The translations under genes and the position numbers were made by a program. Positions 11,603-22,261 of a stretch of 64,000 nt of DNA are shown here, piece after piece. This DNA comes from Streptomyces rimosus (GTDB taxonomy: Bacteria > Actinomycetota > Actinomycetes > Streptomycetales > Streptomycetaceae): NCBI RefSeq assembly GCF_008704655.1, contig NZ_CP023688.1:8125001-8189000 (forward strand), written 5' to 3'. The notes beneath the pieces were generated by a model. It had not been told where the DNA came from. It ran no database searches and worked only from the letters and a program-made list of their open reading frames with translations. How positions within the stretch are numbered: position 1 is the first letter of the stretch; every line of letters starts with the position of its first letter.

Positions 11603-12205
11603 GTGGCAATCACCGGCGACGGTACGGCGGCGGAAGGGGCGTTGCCGCTCCACTCCGGGGCTGCTGACCGCACCCCGGCACAGGCCGCCGGGGCACCGGG
11701 CGACCGCGGGGCGGACACCATCGGCTACCGGGGCCCGACGGCGTGCGCGGCCGCGGGGATCACTTACCGCCAGCTCGACTACTGGGCCCGTACGGGGCTC
11801 GTCGAGCCGAGCGTCCGGCCCGCCTACGGGTCGGGCACCCAGCGGCTCTACAACTTCCGGGACGTCGTCGTCCTGAAAATCGTCAAGCGGCTGCTGGACA
11901 CCGGGGTCTCCCTCCAGAACATCCGCACCGCCGTCCGGCACCTGCGCTCCCGCGGGCTGTCCGACCTGGCGAGAATGACGCTGATGAGCGACGGCGCGAC
12001 GGTCTACGAATGCACCTCGCCCGATGAGGTCGTCGACCTGCTCCAAGGGGGACAGGGCGTCTTCGGCATCGCCGTGGGCGTGGTCTGGCGCGATGTGGAA
12101 AGCGCGCTGTCGCAGCTTCACGGGGAGCGGGTGGACACCGGCGAGACGCTGGTCCGGCACAACCCGCACGACGAACTGGCGCGGCGCCGCAACCGGGCGG
12201 GGTGA
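11603..12205 (+). CDS. MerR-family transcriptional regulator (Rv1830 type)
   Basis: 200-residue regulator with a MerR winged helix at about residues 40-105 (YRQLDYWARTGLVEPSVRPA, then GTQRLYNFRDVVVLKIVKRLLD). The C-terminal part (RTAVRHLRSRGLSDLARMTL, GGQGVFGIAVGVVWRDV) is typical of the small actinobacterial group found beside gcvP and the bifunctional nuclease gene. There are no metal-binding Cys clusters. The GTG start follows GGAGGACGGAGG. A role in the division or glycine-cleavage neighbourhood is suggested only by position. Confidence 0.83.
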   Translation: MAITGDGTAAEGALPLHSGAADRTPAQAAGAPGDRGADTIGYRGPTACAAAGITYRQLDYWARTGLVEPSVRPAYGSGTQRLYNFRDVVVLKIVKRLLDTGVSLQNIRTAVRHLRSRGLSDLARMTLMSDGATVYECTSPDEVVDLLQGGQGVFGIAVGVVWRDVESALSQLHGERVDTGETLVRHNPHDELARRRNRAG

Positions 12206-12465
12206 GCGGGGGCGTACGCCGCGGGGCCGGGGGCCGATCGCCCCGGCGTGCTCCGGCGCATCCGGCGTACCCGACGTACGGAATACGGGCGTGCGCTCCT
12301 CGCGCGCCCGTTACGACGGCCTCCTGCGCCTCTGCCGCACCAGGAGATCCATAACGGCCACAGGAGCCGCACACGGCCTCCGAAGCGCGCACGCGGCCTC
12401 TCAGAGGATTCCGGAGTGCGCCCGAGGCAGGGTGAGGCCGCGCGCGGCGGGGTCGGTCGGGGCGA

Positions 12466-12488
12466 TTGTCAGTGGTGTGGGGGAGCAT
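12466..12488 (+). promoter_or_regulatory. PafBC (RecA-independent) DNA-damage promoter of dinB
   Basis: TTGTCAGTG at 12466-12474, 8 bases, then GAGCAT at 12483-12488. The upstream element is an exact match to the tTGTCRGTG-N8-TAnnnT motif known for RecA-independent damage-inducible genes of Actinobacteria (activated by PafBC); the -10 is weaker (A and final T match). Transcription would begin at about 12495, giving a leaderless dinB mRNA starting at GTG 12496. Confidence 0.7.
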
Positions 12489-12495
12489 CGGTCGT

Positions 12496-14040
12496 GTGAG
12501 ACGTGCGCCGACGATCCTGCATCTGGACATGGATGCGTTCTATGCGTCCGCCGAACAGGCGGCGAAGCCGAGCCTGCGCGGAAAGCCCGTGGTGGTCGGC
12601 GGGATCGGCCCGCGCGGCGTGGTCTCCACGGCGTCGTACGAGGCCCGGGTCTTCGGGGTGCGCTCGGCCATGCCGACCGCCCAGGCCCGCCGCCTCTGCC
12701 CGAACGCCGCGTATCTGACCCCGCGCTTCACCCTGTACCGCCGGGTGAGCGACCAGGTCATGGAACTGCTTCACGCGCTGTCGCCGCTGGTGGAGCCGCT
12801 CAGCCTGGACGAGGCGTTCGTGGACCTGGAGGCCGGCGGCACCGAGGCCGACACGGCGGCCGCACGGGCCGTGGGGGAGCGGCTGCGGCGGGACATCAGA
12901 CGCACGACGGGGCTCACCGGGTCGGTGGGCCTGGCCGGGGCCAAGATGCTGGCCAAGATCGCGTCCGAGCAGGCCAAGCCGGACGGCCTGGTGGTCATCG
13001 AGCCGGGGACGGAACGGGAGCTGCTGGGCCCGATGACGGTGCGTACGCTGCCCGGCGTCGGCCCCGCCACGGCCGAGACGCTGCGCCGGGCGGGCATCCA
13101 CACGATCGCCGAGACGGCGGAGGCGGGGGAGGCGGAGCTGGTGCGCCTCCTGGGCAAGGCGCACGGCACCGGGCTGTACGCCATGGCGCTGGGCCGCGAC
13201 GAGCGGCCCGTGGTGGCCGAGCGGGATGCGAAGTCCATATCGGTCGAGGACACCTTCGACGTGGACCTGACCGACCGGACCCGGGTGCGGGCCGAGGTGA
13301 CGCGGCTGGCGGACCGGTGCGTGGAGCGGTTGCGGGCGGCCGGGCGCTCCGGCCGGACCGTCGTGATCAAGGTGCGTAACTACGACTTCTCGACGCTGAC
13401 CAGGTCGGAGACGCTGCGCGGACCCACCGACGACCCGAGTGTGGTGCGGGAGGCGGCGGCCCGGCTGCTGGACCTGGTGGACACGACGGGCGGCGTACGG
13501 CTGCTGGGCGTGGGCGTGACCGGGCTCGCCGACTTCACCCAGGAGGACCTGTTCGCCCAGCTCGCGACGGAGAAGGCGGCCGAAGAGGAGGCCGAGCGGG
13601 AGCGCCGGGTGGCGGCGGAGGCGGCCCGGGAGGCGGCCGACGAGCCCGAGCGGCCCCGGCGCTGGCTCCCCGGGCTGGACGTGATCCATGAGGAGCACGG
13701 CGCCGGCTGGGTGCAGGGCAGCGGTGTCGGCCGGGTGACCGTACGGTTCGAGCAGCCGTGGTCCGGGCCCGGCCGGGTGCGCACCTTCCCCGTGGACGAC
13801 CCGGCGCTGCGCCCCGGCGAGCCGCTGCCGCTGGTGGGCGGGCCGGCCGAGCCATCCACCGGGCCCGCACAGGAGGGCCCTGCCCAGAAGGACCCCGCCC
13901 AGAAGGGAGCTGACCAGAAGGCCCCCGCCCCTCAGTCCTCCGCCCCCGCCACCCTCCCGAATTCCGTGTCGGCCCGCGCGGCGTCCGAGCCGGGGACGGG
14001 CCCGGAGACGGAATCGGGGGCCGGGATGTCCAGCCGGTAG
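12496..14040 (+). CDS. dinB: DNA polymerase IV (Y family)
   Basis: 514-residue translesion polymerase. The palm motif LHLDMDAFYASAEQ and the catalytic SLDEAFVDL are intact, as are the fingers/thumb and little-finger regions (TLPGVGPATAETLRRAGI; VVIKVRNYDFSTLTRS). An actinobacterial C-terminal extension (about 395-440) carries HEEHGAGWVQGSGVGRVTVR, followed by a low-complexity AQKxPAQK-type repeat tail rich in Ala, Gln and Pro. The start GTG 12496 is chosen because it lies right after the DNA-damage promoter and begins with the conserved N-terminus. Its last 109 bases overlap the convergent PRC-barrel gene. It probably bypasses damage without proofreading. Confidence 0.92.
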   Translation: MRRAPTILHLDMDAFYASAEQAAKPSLRGKPVVVGGIGPRGVVSTASYEARVFGVRSAMPTAQARRLCPNAAYLTPRFTLYRRVSDQVMELLHALSPLVEPLSLDEAFVDLEAGGTEADTAAARAVGERLRRDIRRTTGLTGSVGLAGAKMLAKIASEQAKPDGLVVIEPGTERELLGPMTVRTLPGVGPATAETLRRAGIHTIAETAEAGEAELVRLLGKAHGTGLYAMALGRDERPVVAERDAKSISVEDTFDVDLTDRTRVRAEVTRLADRCVERLRAAGRSGRTVVIKVRNYDFSTLTRSETLRGPTDDPSVVREAAARLLDLVDTTGGVRLLGVGVTGLADFTQEDLFAQLATEKAAEEEAERERRVAAEAAREAADEPERPRRWLPGLDVIHEEHGAGWVQGSGVGRVTVRFEQPWSGPGRVRTFPVDDPALRPGEPLPLVGGPAEPSTGPAQEGPAQKDPAQKGADQKAPAPQSSAPATLPNSVSARAASEPGTGPETESGAGMSSR

Positions 14041-14333
14041 TGGTGGTAGAGCTGTAGTTCCTGCTCCGGCGAGAGGTGGCGGCCCACCCCGAAGTCCGGC
14101 GCATCCCTGATCAGCTTGCGGTCGTAGGGGACGTGCAGCACCTCGTCGACCAGATCGCTGGGCTCCAGGGGCACGAACGCGTCCCGGCTGAAGATCCCGG
14201 TGCGTACGGCCGCCCATTCCGGTTCTCCGGTCGCGTCGTCCAGGTACACCTCGTCGACGGTGCCGATCTTGGTTCCGTTCTTGTCGAACGCCTTGCGGCC
14301 GATCAAGCTGCGGGGATCGATATCGGTCTGCAC
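13932..14333 (-). CDS. PRC-barrel domain protein
   Basis: 133-residue protein. Residues about 8-75 form a PRC barrel (SLIGRKAFDKNGTKIGTVDE, then VYLDDATGEPEWAAVRTGIF), a small beta-barrel found in photosynthetic reaction-centre H subunit and in RimM; a short helical segment and a disordered acidic tail follow. The GTG start has GGAGGG just upstream. The 3' end runs 109 bases into the 3' end of dinB on the other strand, so the tail is encoded in both genes. A housekeeping role is likely but unknown; related Streptomyces proteins are common. Confidence 0.82.
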   Translation of the reverse strand: MQTDIDPRSLIGRKAFDKNGTKIGTVDEVYLDDATGEPEWAAVRTGIFSRDAFVPLEPSDLVDEVLHVPYDRKLIRDAPDFGVGRHLSPEQELQLYHHYRLDIPAPDSVSGPVPGSDAARADTEFGRVAGAED

Positions 14334-14451
14334 GGTCCCTCCATGTGGTCGCAACTGCCTTGTGACAACTACCAAACGGCACATTTCATGCCCCGGCCAC
14401 TCGAAGGAACGCCCGTTCGCCGCGCTGGTAGGCTGGCGAACGGCTGTCGAC

Positions 14452-14670
14452 CCCATGCGGGAGAGTCCTTCGCCGATCATGGCGAGGGCGCCGAAGGAGC
14501 AACTCCTCCCCGGAATCTCTCAGGCTCATGTACCGCATGGACGAGGTCACTCTGGAAAGCAGGGCGGGCCACGGACGGGCACAGCGCCGGAGCCCCTCCT
14601 CACCGACGGTGAAAGCCGGTGCCGCGTGCGGAACCGGTGAAGCTCTCAGGTTGCGATGACAGAGGGGGAG
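14452..14670 (+). promoter_or_regulatory. Tandem glycine riboswitch upstream of gcvP
   Basis: Two glycine-aptamer-like units in the 5' leader of gcvP. The first runs from about 14452 to 14560 and has the conserved GCCGAAGGAGCAA (about 14490-14502) and ATCTCTCAGG (14515-14524). The second runs from about 14562 to 14670 and has GGTGAAGCTCTCAGG (14636-14650) and GACAGAGGGGGAG (14658-14670). Glycine riboswitches switch on glycine cleavage genes when glycine is abundant. No clear terminator separates the leader from the ribosome site, so control may be at translation. Boundaries are approximate. Confidence 0.88.
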
Positions 14671-14733
14671 GCCGTCCGGGCACCAGCGCCGTGGTGCCCC
14701 GCAGAGGTCGAAACGACCAGGAGGCCCCCGCAG

Positions 14734-17619
<2,886 letters not shown>

Positions 17620-17656
17620 TCCGTGGGCGCGCCGCTCACGGCGGCGCGGCATGCGA

Positions 17657-17686
17657 AGGGCCCTCGGCGTGGACGCCGGGGGCCCT
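17657..17686 (+). terminator. Terminator after gcvP
   Basis: Hairpin with arms 17657-17670 and 17673-17686 (one G-T wobble) closing on a very short loop, 37 bases after the gcvP stop and followed by GTTGTCCGTTGT. Strong GC stem without a U-run, as is common in Streptomyces. It would also end the convergent transcript from the DUF5999 gene. Confidence 0.7.
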
Positions 17687-17763
17687 GTTGTCCGTTGTGC
17701 TGAGTTGTGCGGTGCTCTGTGCCGTGTTGTGCGGTCGCCCGCGGTGGCGCCGCCCGTGAAGGA

Positions 17764-17970
17764 TCAGGCGGCGGTGGCCACGTGCGGTGTGCCCAGCACC
17801 CGGTGCGGCGCGATGACCTGGCCGTCCGGCAGCAGTTCACCGGTGTCCTCGAACAGGAGGACACCGTTGCACAGCAGGCTCCAGCCCTGCTCCGGGTGGT
17901 GCGCCACAAGATGGGCGGCCTCCCGGTCGGCGGAGTCTGCGGTCGGGCACGGTGGTTGATGCTGGCACAT
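17764..17970 (-). CDS. DUF5999-family small conserved protein
   Basis: 68-residue protein recognised as the short Streptomyces family starting MCQHQPPCPTADSADREAA and containing HPEQGWSLLCNGVLLFED and ELLPDGQVIAPH. Two N-terminal Cys (CQHQPPC) and one mid-protein Cys suggest possible metal or redox sensitivity, but this is speculative. The function is unknown. The family start is used here; an in-frame ATG at 18030 has a better ribosome site (GGGGGAG, 6 bases away) and would add 20 residues, so the start is uncertain. Confidence 0.7.
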   Translation of the reverse strand: MCQHQPPCPTADSADREAAHLVAHHPEQGWSLLCNGVLLFEDTGELLPDGQVIAPHRVLGTPHVATAA

Positions 17971-18334
17971 GGATGAGATCTTTCGCTGCGATGTGGTCTG
18001 ATTCGTCCTGCGGCTCGACGCGATGCTCATGGCCGCTCCCCCGTTTCAGTAGGTCGATACCAGTGTTGCCCCACGGGCCGGATTCCGCAGGGATTTGGCT
18101 GCAGCGGCACTCACTAGATAATGACGCATCACCCGTGCGGTCGGTTCATTTCAAGTACGGGACGTTGACGGGGCGTTGGGAGTGACCCGGCCGCGTACTC
18201 CGCGTGGGTGAGCGCAGCGGAGCGCCCCGCGTCCAAAAGGGCGCGGGGCGCGAACCTGTGGAACGGTGTGCATCTGTGCGCGGTTGCGGTGGTACGACGT
18301 CGGCCGCTCGCCGCGGAGAACCCCCTGCGGAGCC
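17971..18334. other. Intergenic region upstream of the DUF5999 gene
   Basis: 364 bases between two minus-strand genes. It should hold the DUF5999 promoter. A perfect 10-bp hairpin (arms GCGCCCCGCG 18222-18231 and CGCGGGGCGC 18242-18251, loop TCCAAAAGGG) lies downstream of the 18335-18922 gene and is its likely terminator. An AT-richer patch around 18113-18160 (ACTAGATAATGACGC) may contain promoter elements. No convincing small gene is seen. Confidence 0.55.
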
Positions 18335-18922
18335 TCAGGCCGGTGACCCCAGCAGCGGTACCGGGGCCAGGCGCAGGGTCAGCCGGGGCAGCAGATCCGC
18401 CACCCGGTGCGGCCGGTGCGCCGCGATGCCCGGCGGGGCCGGCGCCAGTGGTACGAGGACGTCGCCCGGCGCGGGCACGCCCTCGGCGCCGTCGGCACCG
18501 ACGTCGTGGTGCAGCCACAAAGTGAGCATGTACAGCTCCGGCACGGACAGCAGCCGGGGCTGGTACGGAGTCGGTACGGACTCCGCCTGACGCAGTGCCC
18601 GTTCGGTCGATGTGACGTAGGGGCCCTCGCAGAAATGCGAGAAGGCCCAGCCGTCCGCGGTGAGCATCGCCTCTGCGGTCGCCACCGCGCGTTCCCCGTC
18701 GCGGATCAGGAAGCGCCAGCCGGTCAGCCGGGTGCGGGGCGGGCCGGCGGGGTGGCTGACATCGTCCAACACGTGGACGGGCAGGGGCAGTTCGGGGGTG
18801 AGGGGGCCCTGGTGGGCACGGAGGGCGGGGGTGCGGGCCTCACGCACGGCGGTGGGGGAACCGAGGGCGGCGAGGACGCTGCGGAGGGCGGGCGCGGGGG
18901 CAGGGGGAACATGCAGCGGCAT
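18335..18922 (-). CDS. Conserved hypothetical protein
   Basis: 195-residue protein I do not recognise by name. Its middle is well ordered: TRLTGWRFLIRDGERAVATA, MLTADGWAFSHFCEGPYV, RLLSVPELYMLTLWLHHD; the C-terminus (VADLLPRLTLRLAPVPLL) is hydrophobic. The look is that of Streptomyces proteins with no known fold assignment. The ATG start (MPLHVPPAPAPALRSVL) is preceded by GAGAGGCG and cuts off an upstream low-complexity in-frame stretch. A soluble cytoplasmic protein is most likely; no signal peptide or membrane segment is seen. Confidence 0.6.
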   Translation of the reverse strand: MPLHVPPAPAPALRSVLAALGSPTAVREARTPALRAHQGPLTPELPLPVHVLDDVSHPAGPPRTRLTGWRFLIRDGERAVATAEAMLTADGWAFSHFCEGPYVTSTERALRQAESVPTPYQPRLLSVPELYMLTLWLHHDVGADGAEGVPAPGDVLVPLAPAPPGIAAHRPHRVADLLPRLTLRLAPVPLLGSPA

Positions 18923-19541
18923 GGTGGGTCGCCTCTCACTTGGGAGACACGGTGGTGCTGGGCAAGTGCGGACGTCGTCGTCAGCGTCGGGGACAGAGCG
19001 CCAGTACATGGCCGATCGGGGACGTCGGCCCGGCGGGGTTCAGCCGCTTTGCCGCAGCCCCGGTGGAACACCGCGACGCTGGGCGCCAACTCTCTGCCTC
19101 GTCAGCGAAGTTTATACGACGTGTGTTCACCAAGTGTTTCGTCTAGCCGCTCCGGAGATTGTCGGCAAGGCGGAATCCGGGCCGGCCGGAGAGGTGTTTT
19201 CGGCGCCTTTGTGCGGTGCCCGGCGCGACTGCCTCGTATTCCGTCGTGAACACGGTAGGCCGGATCCGGACGGTCTTTTTCCGGATCTCGACGGCGTTTA
19301 CTGCCACGCGCCGATCCGATCTCCGAACCGGGCGGTATGCCCTCGGAATGTGCCAGCCTTCGTGTCTGATCGAGCCTATCGGTTCCGGCGCATGTCCGAG
19401 GCGTTATCGATCGGATTGCCGGGCATCATCGACCGTAGCGCGATCCCCTGGCGCCGCCGGGGAGACCGGCGGACCGGGCGCCGTGGCGGGTCCCGGGAGG
19501 CCCGCCGGGCCGGGCCCGTCGTCACGAGGAGGGACGCTTCG
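18923..19541. other. Long intergenic region upstream of the glutamate-cysteine ligase-like gene
   Basis: 619 bases between divergent genes (18335-18922 on minus, 19542 on plus) with no supported gene. It is AT-richer than its surroundings at 19105-19145, where TATAAA on the minus strand (19116-19111) with GAAACA 18 bases upstream (19140-19135) is a possible promoter for the hypothetical gene. A 7-bp hairpin GATCCGG (19263-19269) / CCGGATC (19281-19287) lies mid-region. The reading frames crossing it have no family resemblance. The long leader may carry an RNA element, but I cannot name one. Confidence 0.5.
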
Positions 19542-21065
19542 ATGGGGGAGAAGGTTGCGGCGGGCGGGATCGACCTCACCGACCCGCAACGCTATCGAAG
19601 AAAGCTGCGGGAGTGTCTGGCGGGATTGCGGAGACTCCTGGACGAGAAGCGGTTCGACCGCCCCAAGAACCTGATGGGGCTGGAGATCGAATTGAATCTC
19701 GCCGGTCCCGACGGGCTGCCGCGGATGATGAACTCCCAGGTCCTGGAGCGCATCGCGAGCCGTGATTTCCAGACTGAACTGGCCCAGTGCAATCTGGAAG
19801 TCAATATCCTGCCGCACCGGTTGTCCGGACGGGTCCTCGATCAACTCGCCGAAGAACTCCGCACCGGCCTGGGCTATGCCGACCGCAAGGCCGCCGAGGT
19901 GGCCGCCCGTATCGTGATGATCGGTATTCTGCCGACCCTGGCCGCCGAGGACCTGGTCGCCTCCAACCTCTCCGAGATCGACCGCTACGTCCTGCTGAAC
20001 GACCAGATGCGCGCCGCGCGCGGCGAGGACTTCCAGATCGAACTGGAGGGCGTGGAACGGCTGGTCTCCACCTCCGCCTCCATAGCGCCCGAGGCCGCGT
20101 GCACCTCCGTGCAACTGCACCTCCAGGTCACCCCGGGCCGCTTCCCCGCCGTCTGGAACGCGGCCCAGGCCATCGCCGCCGTACAGATAGCGGTCGGCGC
20201 CAACTCGCCGTTCGTCTTCGGCCGCGAACTGTGGCGCGAATCCCGCCCCCCGGTCTTCCAGCAGGCCACCGACGTGCGCCCGCCGGAGCTGCGGGCCCAG
20301 GGGGTACGCCCGCGCACCTGGTTCGGCGAGCGCTGGATCGACGCCCCGTACGACCTGTTCGAGGAGAACCTGCGCTTCTTCCCGCCGCTGCTGCCGATCC
20401 GCTCGGACGAGGAACCCCTGGCCGTACTGGACGAGGGCGGCATACCGAGCCTGGCCGAACTGGTCCTGCACAACGGCACCGTCTACCGCTGGAACCGCCC
20501 GGTGTACGGCGTGGCCGACGGCGTCCCGCACCTCAGGGTCGAGAACCGGGTCCTGCCCGCCGGACCCTCCGTCACCGATGTCATCGCCAATACGGCCTTC
20601 TACTACGGGCTGGTGCGCACGCTGGCCGAGGAGCAGCGGCCGGTGTGGACCCGCCTGCCGTTCGCCACCGCGGCCGAGAACTTCGACACCGCGTGCCGCC
20701 GGGGCATCGACGCCGTACTGAAGTGGCCCCGCGGCCGGTCCGGCGGGCTCGCCGAGATTCCCGCCGTACGCCTGGTACGCCAGGAACTGCTGCCGATGGC
20801 CGCCGACGGGCTGGACGCCTGGGGCGTCGAACCGGCCGACCGGGACCATTACCTCGGCGTGATCGAGGCCCGCTGCCGGCGCCGCGTCAACGGGGCGTCC
20901 TGGCAGACCGCCGCGTACCACCACGCGCTCGGCCGCGGCCTGGACCGGGGCGCGGCGCTGGCGGCGATGACCCGGCGGTACAGCGAGCTGATGCACTCGG
21001 GTGAGCCGGTGCACGCATGGCCCGTCGAGTGGGCGCCCAGGCCGGTGTCGGCGGGGCGGGGCTGA
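19542..21065 (+). CDS. Glutamate-cysteine ligase family 2 (GCS2) protein
   Basis: 507-residue member of the carboxylate-amine ligase group related to bacterial glutamate-cysteine ligases. It shows the family pattern of a conserved acidic start (KNLMGLEIELNLAGPDGLPR), the substrate-handling segment FQTELAQCNLEVNI, and RGEDFQIELEGVE. Family members join the gamma-carboxylate of glutamate to an amine using ATP, but Streptomyces makes mycothiol and ergothioneine, so the true substrate may not be cysteine. ATG 19542 follows a GAGGAGGG site and is far inside a longer open frame. It stands alone, with a long leader upstream. Confidence 0.78.
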   Translation: MGEKVAAGGIDLTDPQRYRRKLRECLAGLRRLLDEKRFDRPKNLMGLEIELNLAGPDGLPRMMNSQVLERIASRDFQTELAQCNLEVNILPHRLSGRVLDQLAEELRTGLGYADRKAAEVAARIVMIGILPTLAAEDLVASNLSEIDRYVLLNDQMRAARGEDFQIELEGVERLVSTSASIAPEAACTSVQLHLQVTPGRFPAVWNAAQAIAAVQIAVGANSPFVFGRELWRESRPPVFQQATDVRPPELRAQGVRPRTWFGERWIDAPYDLFEENLRFFPPLLPIRSDEEPLAVLDEGGIPSLAELVLHNGTVYRWNRPVYGVADGVPHLRVENRVLPAGPSVTDVIANTAFYYGLVRTLAEEQRPVWTRLPFATAAENFDTACRRGIDAVLKWPRGRSGGLAEIPAVRLVRQELLPMAADGLDAWGVEPADRDHYLGVIEARCRRRVNGASWQTAAYHHALGRGLDRGAALAAMTRRYSELMHSGEPVHAWPVEWAPRPVSAGRG

Positions 21066-21311
21066 GAGGCTCGCCTGCGTATACGGCCGGATACGGCTCG
21101 TCCTCGTCCGTCAACGATGTGCCACGTCCCGACGCGATTCCGCATGCCCCCCGCCGGGGCCTTCCTGGACGGCCCGGCGCCCCCGTACCGCTCGGCCGCG
21201 GCCGGCGTCGGGCAAGCTATGACGTTCCAGCGCGGAAGCACCGACCGGCGGACCGCGGTGGTGGGATACCGCGGTGGTGCGGAACGTCGTAGTGCGGAAC
21301 TGGAGGCAGCT

Positions 21312-22163
21312 GTGCAGTCGGACGCGAGTCCCGTGACCGGTGCGGGATCCCCGGGCCGGGGGCGGCAGGAGCCGGACGGAGGCCGGGGGGACGGCGCGGA
21401 CGGCGGGCTGCCGCGGCGGCTCCTGCGCAACGAGACACTGCTGGTCCTGGCGCTCTCGCTCGGCGCCAGCGGCGTGTCGGCGCTCATCAGCTTCATCGGG
21501 TCGCTGACCAAGCCGGGCGGTCTCAAGGACCAGGCCGCGATGATGAACTCCTCGCAGGCGCCGGGCCGCCCGTGGCTCGATCTGACGTGGCAGCTGTTCG
21601 GCATCGCCACCGCGCTCGTCCCCGTGGCACTGGTGGCGCATCTGCTGCTGCGCGAGCGGGCCGGCGGCCTGCGGGCGGTCGGCCTCGACCGGCGCAGGCC
21701 CGGATTCGACCTGAGCCGCGGCGTCTGCGTGGCGGCGGTCATCGGCGGTAGCGGCCTGTTGCTGTACCTCGGCGCGCGGGCGGCGGGCTTCAACCTCACG
21801 GTCGTGCCGGAGGCGCTGCCCGGCGTGTGGTGGAAGGTGCCGGTGCTGGTCGCCTCGGCCGTGCAGAACGCCGTGGTCGAGGAGGTCATCGTCGTCGGCT
21901 ACCTGCTGCGGCGGCTGGGGCAGCTCGGGTGGACCCCGGTGGCGGCGCTCGCGGCGAGCGCGGTGCTGCGCGGCTCGTACCACCTCTACCAGGGCATCGG
22001 CGGCCTTGTCGGCAACATGGTCATGGGCGTGATCTTCGTACTGCTGTATCGGCGTTGGGGACGCGTCGGGCCGCTGGTCGCCGCGCACGCGCTGATCGAC
22101 ACCGTGGCGTTCGTGGGGTACGCGGTGCTGGCGGGGAAGGTGGGGTGGCTGCCGACGGCGTGA
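21312..22163 (+). CDS. CPBP-family intramembrane metalloprotease
   Basis: 283-residue membrane protein of the CPBP (Abi/CaaX protease) family. After a disordered N-terminus of about 40 residues it has roughly eight hydrophobic segments. The glutamate motif is AVVEEVIVVGYLLRRL (EE intact), the second motif RGSYHLYQG supplies a His, and the third is AAHALIDT. The usual Arg following the EE pair is replaced by Val/Gly, a form I recall in other Streptomyces. Roles range from prenyl-protein processing to bacteriocin immunity, none of which is shown here. GTG 21312 has GGAGG 6 bases before it. Confidence 0.8.
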   Translation: MQSDASPVTGAGSPGRGRQEPDGGRGDGADGGLPRRLLRNETLLVLALSLGASGVSALISFIGSLTKPGGLKDQAAMMNSSQAPGRPWLDLTWQLFGIATALVPVALVAHLLLRERAGGLRAVGLDRRRPGFDLSRGVCVAAVIGGSGLLLYLGARAAGFNLTVVPEALPGVWWKVPVLVASAVQNAVVEEVIVVGYLLRRLGQLGWTPVAALAASAVLRGSYHLYQGIGGLVGNMVMGVIFVLLYRRWGRVGPLVAAHALIDTVAFVGYAVLAGKVGWLPTA

Positions 22164-22175
22164 GGACGGCGGCGC

Positions 22176-22203
22176 GGGGGCCGGGCCACACGGCCCGGCC
22201 CCC
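22176..22203. terminator. Bidirectional terminator
   Basis: Perfect 12-bp hairpin GGGGGCCGGGCC / GGCCCGGCCCCC with an ACAC loop, between the stops of the convergent CPBP and PhzF genes. It would work in both directions. Confidence 0.78.
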
Positions 22204-22261
22204 GCCCCCGATCCCCGCCCCCCGTTGCCCTGCCCCCGTTCCCAGGGCGTGGCGAGGAGTC

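Noticed and set aside
19159..19674. Frame in the long gap before the glutamate-cysteine ligase-like gene
   Set aside because: No family resemblance and overlaps the true start; the region looks regulatory.
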